Positions 59,577-64,000 of a DNA stretch of 64,000 bases are shown piece after piece. Made by a program: the position numbers and the translations under genes. The stretch is taken from contig CAYXNJ010000005.1 in assembly GCA_964466465.1 (NCBI GenBank), forward strand, positions 1 through 64,000, written 5' to 3'. The notes below the pieces were generated by a model. That model searched no databases, was not told where the DNA came from, and saw nothing but the letters and a program-made list of their open reading frames with translations. The stretch comes from Sulfurospirillum sp964466465 (lineage in GTDB: Bacteria > Campylobacterota > Campylobacteria > Campylobacterales > Sulfurospirillaceae). Each line of letters opens with the position of its first letter. Position 1 is the stretch's first letter.

Positions 59577-61949
59577 CTACGATGAAAGATACTGTGTGAT
59601 ATCAACCTCGTCTATCTGCTCAGGGTTAAGGTACATCTGGGCATATTTCATATAAACGCCACTTTTTAAAAAGAGCTCAAAAAGGTCACCATCGATATGC
59701 TGATCTTTTTTCATAAAATAGAGTATTTTGATAGCCTCTGAAATGGTTTTGGCTTTTTTATACGGCCTATCATTGGCTGTTAACGCTTCAAAAATATCGG
59801 CGATAGCGATGATACGGGCAGGTAATGAGATCTGCTCTTTACTCAGTCCTCTAGGATAGCCTGTTCCTTTCATGGTTTCATGATGCGCACAAGCATATTC
59901 TGGTACTTTTTTGAGGTTATCCATAAATGGTAGTTCTGAGAGCATACGAATGCTCATGATGATGTGCTCGTTAATCTTATAACGCTCTTCATCATTCAAT
60001 GTACCTCTTGCAATGCTTAGATTGTAAAGTTCACCTATATTGTTGTAGTAACGTGGTATTTGCATCTTGATGCCCATTTTTGCATAGATTGCTTCATCTA
60101 TCTCATGGGCACGTTTTATCAGATGTTCAGGTTTATCTTGCAGTAACGTTTCTTGGCATGGTAACGGTGTCGGCGTGATGTCTTGAAGGCGTTTATTTTC
60201 AGCTTCACTCATACCTAACCTGTCATCAAAATGACGTGTCCACGTTATAGCAGCTATCTCTTTGAGACGCTCTATTTTTTGGGCATCCATAAATTCACCA
60301 CCGATGTTGCATTCTGCTAAAAACGCAAAATCATCAAAAAGTTTTGCTTCAGCCTCTACACGCCTTTGGCGTAATAACTCTTTGTCTTCTTTTCCTTCCA
60401 AAAGCCCTTCTAAATAAGCGATATGCGCATCTCTGAGCAACACTTCAAAACGTGTGCGAATCTCATGAATACGGTTATGAATACTCTCTAATTTGGTTGC
60501 TTTATCAACAACATACTCAGGGGTTGTCACTTTACCGCAATCATGTAAAAGTGCTGCTATACGGAACTCGCGCCATGCGTTTTCATTTTTTAAATGAAAC
60601 TTTTTAAAAACCCCTTCATCGCTCTGGTCGGCTTCCCGTGCTAACAGAGAAGCTAGTTCAGGGACTCTCTCACAATGCCCTCCCGTATAAGGGGATTTTT
60701 CGTCGATTGCGCTTGCAATGAGCTTTATAAAAGACTCCATCAGATTTTCTTGTGCTTTTTGGTGTGTTTTGATAGAACGTGCCATTAACACCATAGAGTG
60801 ACTGAGCGCATAAAACTCTTTGATACGCGTTGATATGTGATGTACCGCATCGTATTGCTTTGCAGCGACACTATCGCTCATATTTTTTAGCAAATCAACA
60901 GGGCGTATAATGATATGTCTTAGAACAAACCAAGTGACGATAATGATCAAAGCCATAATAAGAAGTGAAATTAAAATAGTCTCAATAGCAATCTCATCGA
61001 TCTCTTGTGTCACTTTCTTCTCTTCCAAATAGGTTCCAATATACCACTGTTTTCCAAAATCGGCAGGAAATTCTGAAAACGCAAAAAGGTAGTTTTCATT
61101 ATGCGCATTTTGGACGCGCCCACGTTTGGTTCCATTTAAAAACTGCTCATACGAGGCTTTTATCTCTTTGGGGAGTTGATCAACTTTCATATGTGATGAT
61201 TGTGAGACTAAAGAGCTAGCGATTACATCTCCATGAGGATTCACAATAACAATAGGTCCATCTATAATCCTACTTTGTTCTTGAAGCAGTTGAGTAATGG
61301 AAGCAATCGTAAAATCAATTCCTGCTACTTTGATTTTTTCACCCATTTTATTTATAAAAGGGTATGAAACTGTAATGCCAATTTCATTCGTTGAAGCAAA
61401 CGTATAGGGCTCTGACCAATAAAGTTGATCATGAGATGATGCTGCTTTATACCATGTGCGCTCCATTGGGTTGTAGTCTGCTTCATTGTATTCAAGACGT
61501 ATTGTTCCAAATTGAGCATTTTTATACGCCCACTCATCAACTCTCAGTTTACCACGTGTATCAATAGTTCGTAAAGCAAATTCGGGTGTGCGTCTGGCTT
61601 GAAAAAAATTGCCATATCGATCAGCGATGTAAAGACTCGCTATCTTCTCATCAGAGAGCAGCATTTCCCACATCATCCGCGTGTAAATCTCTTTGTTAGC
61701 AAACAAATCATCATTTTCTTGGCTATGAACCAAGACTTTTAAATGAGAAGTTGTCTTTTGTAAAGAAACTTTAATAGTATCGATAATGTTTTTGCGCACT
61801 TCTGCATTGCGCTTTTGAATCATACTGTAAGAATTTTTGGAGCTTTGCAGATAATTATGCCCAATGAGGGAGAAAGAGAGAAATCCTGCTAACCCAATAA
61901 TCAAGGTTATAATGCTAAATGTAAATGTGTATCTTTTCGTGTTTTTCAT
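59577..61949 (-). CDS. dCache sensor with HD-GYP phosphodiesterase
   Basis: Membrane c-di-GMP phosphodiesterase, 790 residues. Helix 1 (about 8-30), a periplasmic double-Cache sensor (about 45-320, with FQARRTPEFALRTIDTRGK and PIVIVNPHGDVIASS), helix 2 (about 330-352), then an HD-GYP domain. The HD motif is LLHDCGKVTTPEYVVDKATKLE and the GYP motif HHETMKGTGYPRGL, where K replaces the common D. About 110 residues are inserted between HD and GYP halves. ATG 61949 has AGGAG 7 bases upstream; a longer start at 61997 lacks one. Ligand unknown; dCache domains often sense amino or organic acids. Confidence 0.9.
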   Translation of the reverse strand: MKNTKRYTFTFSIITLIIGLAGFLSFSLIGHNYLQSSKNSYSMIQKRNAEVRKNIIDTIKVSLQKTTSHLKVLVHSQENDDLFANKEIYTRMMWEMLLSDEKIASLYIADRYGNFFQARRTPEFALRTIDTRGKLRVDEWAYKNAQFGTIRLEYNEADYNPMERTWYKAASSHDQLYWSEPYTFASTNEIGITVSYPFINKMGEKIKVAGIDFTIASITQLLQEQSRIIDGPIVIVNPHGDVIASSLVSQSSHMKVDQLPKEIKASYEQFLNGTKRGRVQNAHNENYLFAFSEFPADFGKQWYIGTYLEEKKVTQEIDEIAIETILISLLIMALIIIVTWFVLRHIIIRPVDLLKNMSDSVAAKQYDAVHHISTRIKEFYALSHSMVLMARSIKTHQKAQENLMESFIKLIASAIDEKSPYTGGHCERVPELASLLAREADQSDEGVFKKFHLKNENAWREFRIAALLHDCGKVTTPEYVVDKATKLESIHNRIHEIRTRFEVLLRDAHIAYLEGLLEGKEDKELLRQRRVEAEAKLFDDFAFLAECNIGGEFMDAQKIERLKEIAAITWTRHFDDRLGMSEAENKRLQDITPTPLPCQETLLQDKPEHLIKRAHEIDEAIYAKMGIKMQIPRYYNNIGELYNLSIARGTLNDEERYKINEHIIMSIRMLSELPFMDNLKKVPEYACAHHETMKGTGYPRGLSKEQISLPARIIAIADIFEALTANDRPYKKAKTISEAIKILYFMKKDQHIDGDLFELFLKSGVYMKYAQMYLNPEQIDEVDITQYLSS

Positions 61950-62044
61950 AGCGACTCTCCTAGCATTGAGGCGTATAACGACAAAGACCTTAAACACTAA
62001 GATTGTAACACGATTTGACTAAATCATCAACACTTTTATGAAAA

Positions 62045-63349
62045 TTATACTTCTGTTTTATCCTCTAAGAGAGCTACTTCTTCCATGTCTGTATTAAAGT
62101 CTTGATATTCAAGCTTGGCATCTTTGAGATTCTTCGTAGCTTTTGCCCCTAAACGCTTTAAATTCTCTACGCGACCTAAGATATTACCAGAGCCTTCTGT
62201 AAGCTGTTTTTGAGCATTTTCATAGCTGTTACTCAGTGTTTGAAGCTGAGAGCCTACTTTTTTAAAACTCTCGGCAAATCCTACCATCTTGTCGTACATT
62301 TTTCCCGCTTCATCAAAAAGCTTTGTTGCTAATGTACTGGATTGCTCACTTTGCCAGTAAAGATAAATGGTGCGCAGTGAAACCGTCAGGGTTGAAGGAT
62401 TGACAATGGCAATGTGCTTACGAAGTGCATACTCATAAAGTTTTGGGTCTTCATTGATGGCAACGGAAAATGCCCCTTCGATAGGCACAAACATAAAGAC
62501 ATATTGAAGCGTGCCTTGTTTGTAGTGCGCATAATCTTTGCTATCGAGAATATCAATATGCTCGCGAAACGCCTGCATAAGAGCTTTGGAAGCAATATGC
62601 TTCTCCTCGTCACTTTCTGCTCTAATAAACTCATCGTAACTGTTCAGCGAAACTTTTGAGTCAATAATGATCGTACGATCCTGTGGAAGTTTGATAACAA
62701 CATCAGGACGTTTTATACGTCCTTCTTCATCTTTGTAACTCTCTTGCGTTTCGTAATGCACACCCTTGATGAGTCCTGAGTACTCCAAAACACTCTCTAA
62801 GATCATCTCACCCCAACTACCTTGGCTCTGTTTTTTACCCTTTAGAGCTTTGGTAAGATTTTCCGCCTCTTTTGAGATGTTCAGCCCTGCACGTGAGACC
62901 AGTTCGATCTCTTTGGAAAGCTCAGCAAATTTCTTTGTGCTGTTTTCTTGAGAGTTTTCAACACTTTTTTTAAAATTTTCAAGATTTTCTTTAAAAGGTT
63001 TCAAAAGTGTTTCAAGTGATTTTGTCGATGTTTCATCTAGTTTTTGAAGCTTTTTTTCTAAATGCTGTTCCATGATGGCATTGAGTTTAAGTTCTAATTT
63101 TTTACTTTGTTCTTCAAGATCAAATTTGAGCTTTTGATTGCCCTCTTTTTGGGCATTAAGCTCAGCTTGGAGTTTAGCGCTTTGCATATTGAGTGCTAAA
63201 TTTTCAGAACTTAATTGTTCATTTTTAGCTTTCAGATCAACCAGTTCATCTGTTTTTTCTTTTAAAATGGCTTTAATCCACAATCCAAAAACAAATAAAC
63301 CAATACAAAATATTCCCAAAATGGCTAAAAATAGCATCTCTTGTGGCAT
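62045..63349 (-). CDS. rmuC: DNA recombination protein RmuC
   Basis: 434 residues: an N-terminal membrane helix (about 5-27), a long coiled coil (about 30-115), then the RmuC nuclease-like core (LKGKKQSQGSWGEMILESVLEYSGL, RPDVVIKLPQDRTIIIDSKVSL). RmuC limits recombination at inverted repeats. The family endonuclease-like fold keeps its D-x-K pattern in IIIDSKV. It follows the FtsL-like gene in the same direction after 24 bases. Confidence 0.93.
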   Translation of the reverse strand: MPQEMLFLAILGIFCIGLFVFGLWIKAILKEKTDELVDLKAKNEQLSSENLALNMQSAKLQAELNAQKEGNQKLKFDLEEQSKKLELKLNAIMEQHLEKKLQKLDETSTKSLETLLKPFKENLENFKKSVENSQENSTKKFAELSKEIELVSRAGLNISKEAENLTKALKGKKQSQGSWGEMILESVLEYSGLIKGVHYETQESYKDEEGRIKRPDVVIKLPQDRTIIIDSKVSLNSYDEFIRAESDEEKHIASKALMQAFREHIDILDSKDYAHYKQGTLQYVFMFVPIEGAFSVAINEDPKLYEYALRKHIAIVNPSTLTVSLRTIYLYWQSEQSSTLATKLFDEAGKMYDKMVGFAESFKKVGSQLQTLSNSYENAQKQLTEGSGNILGRVENLKRLGAKATKNLKDAKLEYQDFNTDMEEVALLEDKTEV

Positions 63350-63373
63350 AACAACTCCTAATTGGGATTAAAA

Positions 63374-63658
63374 CTATTCAATATAAATGGTGTCTAAAAT
63401 CTGATTTTTAAAACGAATATTTTCCAAATTTTGTTTTAAAACGCGGTTCTCTTCTTTAAGAATCGAATACTCACCATACAACTTGTTAATGTCGCGACTC
63501 ATATAATAAATCTGATTTTTGATGTAAATTTTGGGAAGAATAACCAAAAAAGCAACAAACATCGCCATATAAACAAGCAATAAAAAACGAAAATCAAGGT
63601 TCTTTTCAACCTTCTGCTCGGCATCATACTGTTCTAACAGTTCGTTTTTATCGTCCAT
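63374..63658 (-). CDS. FtsL-like septum protein
   Basis: 94-residue bitopic protein: a short cytoplasmic tail, a membrane helix at about 24-45 (FLLLVYMAMFVAFLVILP) and a periplasmic coiled coil (INKLYGEYSILKEENRVLKQNLENIRFKN). Size, topology and position directly after rsmH match FtsL, the divisome partner of FtsB/FtsQ. The sequence of FtsL is poorly conserved, so the name is withheld. Overlaps rsmH by 1 base (TAATG). Confidence 0.75.
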   Translation of the reverse strand: MDDKNELLEQYDAEQKVEKNLDFRFLLLVYMAMFVAFLVILPKIYIKNQIYYMSRDINKLYGEYSILKEENRVLKQNLENIRFKNQILDTIYIE

Positions 63659-64000
63659 TATGCCCTCTTGATTTCAAAGACACGAAGCTTAGCACTGCGA
63701 CTTCTCGGATTTTTCTTCACTTCGGCATTACTTGCTTCAATCGGTTTTTTACTAATGAGTTTACCTAAAGCATGGTTATTTCCACACATACAACGCATCA
63801 CTTGCGCTGGACAAATGCAGTTTTGGGACCAAAGTTTAAATGTCTGTTTTACAATGCGATCTTCCAAAGAGTGAAACGAAATGATACCTACAATACAATG
63901 CTCAAAATCGGCATTTTTAATACTTTCCAAAAGCTCTGTAAGTACGCCTAATTCGTTATTAACCTCAATACGAATCGCTTGAAATAGAAGGGTTGAAGGG
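63658..64000 (-). CDS. rsmH: 16S rRNA (cytosine-1402-N4)-methyltransferase, partial
   Basis: C-terminal 113 residues of RsmH (MraW), which methylates C1402 of 16S rRNA. The 5' part lies beyond the right edge. Visible family segments: PSTLLFQAIRIEVNNELGVL, ISFHSLEDRIVKQTF, CPAQVMRCMCGNN, and KPIEASNAEVKKNPRSRSAKLRV at the end. The frame reads open to base 64000 without a start codon being needed. It heads the dcw-type cluster with the FtsL-like gene. Confidence 0.94.
   Translation of the reverse strand, partial: PSTLLFQAIRIEVNNELGVLTELLESIKNADFEHCIVGIISFHSLEDRIVKQTFKLWSQNCICPAQVMRCMCGNNHALGKLISKKPIEASNAEVKKNPRSRSAKLRVFEIKRA

Noticed and set aside
1..64000. CRISPR array, prophage, tRNA or rRNA genes
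   Set aside because: No regularly spaced repeats, no phage structural or integrase genes, and no intergenic space that folds as tRNA was seen.

Overview
The window reads as a chromosome segment of a Campylobacterota (Epsilonproteobacteria) bacterium, most likely Sulfurospirillum or a close relative. The evidence is the AT-rich coding, the class-specific gene hobA, the cbpA-hspR heat-shock operon, an ArsRS/CprRS-type two-component pair, FolP with a long N-terminal extension, extended TTTTTGnTAnAAT-like -10 boxes and many c-type haem motifs. Genes are densely packed. No gene-free stretch exceeds 300 bases; the longest is the 227-base clpB/ctpA divergent region (35523-35749). I saw no tRNA, rRNA, CRISPR array, insertion sequence or prophage.

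Layout. 1-5376 (minus): a seven-gene operon rppH-lysC-hobA-holB-folP-zinc-ribbon membrane protein-TSUP permease, cut by the left edge. 5453-9396: hemW (plus), then cbpA-hspR-Kef-type antiporter (minus) behind a putative HspR box. 9567-13401 (plus): htrA, the response regulator/kinase pair and a degenerate GGDEF-like protein. 13396-20432: secA-lolC-like permease (minus), lolA (plus) and a haem-motif GGDEF/EAL protein. 20501-26420 (minus): nhaA and the conserved rpmH-rnpA-yidD-yidC-jag-mnmE block. In this block neither rnpA nor mnmE has an in-frame ATG, GTG or TTG at its conserved N-terminus.

26523-31054 (minus) is the most unusual segment. Four overlapping or abutting genes encode glutamate mutase S and E subunits, a MutL-type reactivator and an AMP-forming ligase. 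The E subunit keeps the known glutamate-binding residues. No methylaspartate ammonia-lyase is present, so 3-methylaspartate may be activated as an adenylate rather than degraded. Divergent from it lie a tetrahaem cytochrome and an RraA-like protein.

31973-42512: a Cys-rich protein, a small exported protein, clpB (minus, with a second putative HspR box), then ctpA-purC-purS-purQ-SH3 protein-plsC and htpG, whose leader holds a perfect 16-bp inverted repeat. 42525-43267: a xenobiotic-type acetyltransferase between two near-identical hairpins, which looks like an inserted cassette. 43257-54135: DUF255 protein, rhodanese, UvrD-type helicase, an MshM/MshN-like (CtsP/CtsX-like) pair, a FliL-like protein, a Pif1-type helicase and a lipoprotein joining NlpC/P60 and M15 peptidoglycan hydrolases. 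54136-64000: EEP-family enzyme, DUF1737 protein, tpx-nnrS, copA-copZ, a dCache HD-GYP protein, rmuC, an FtsL-like protein and the 3' part of rsmH.

Proteostasis genes (cbpA, hspR, htrA, clpB, ctpA, htpG, and the secA, yidC and lol export genes) are strikingly frequent. Two of these units, cbpA-hspR and clpB, carry matching HspR-type operators.
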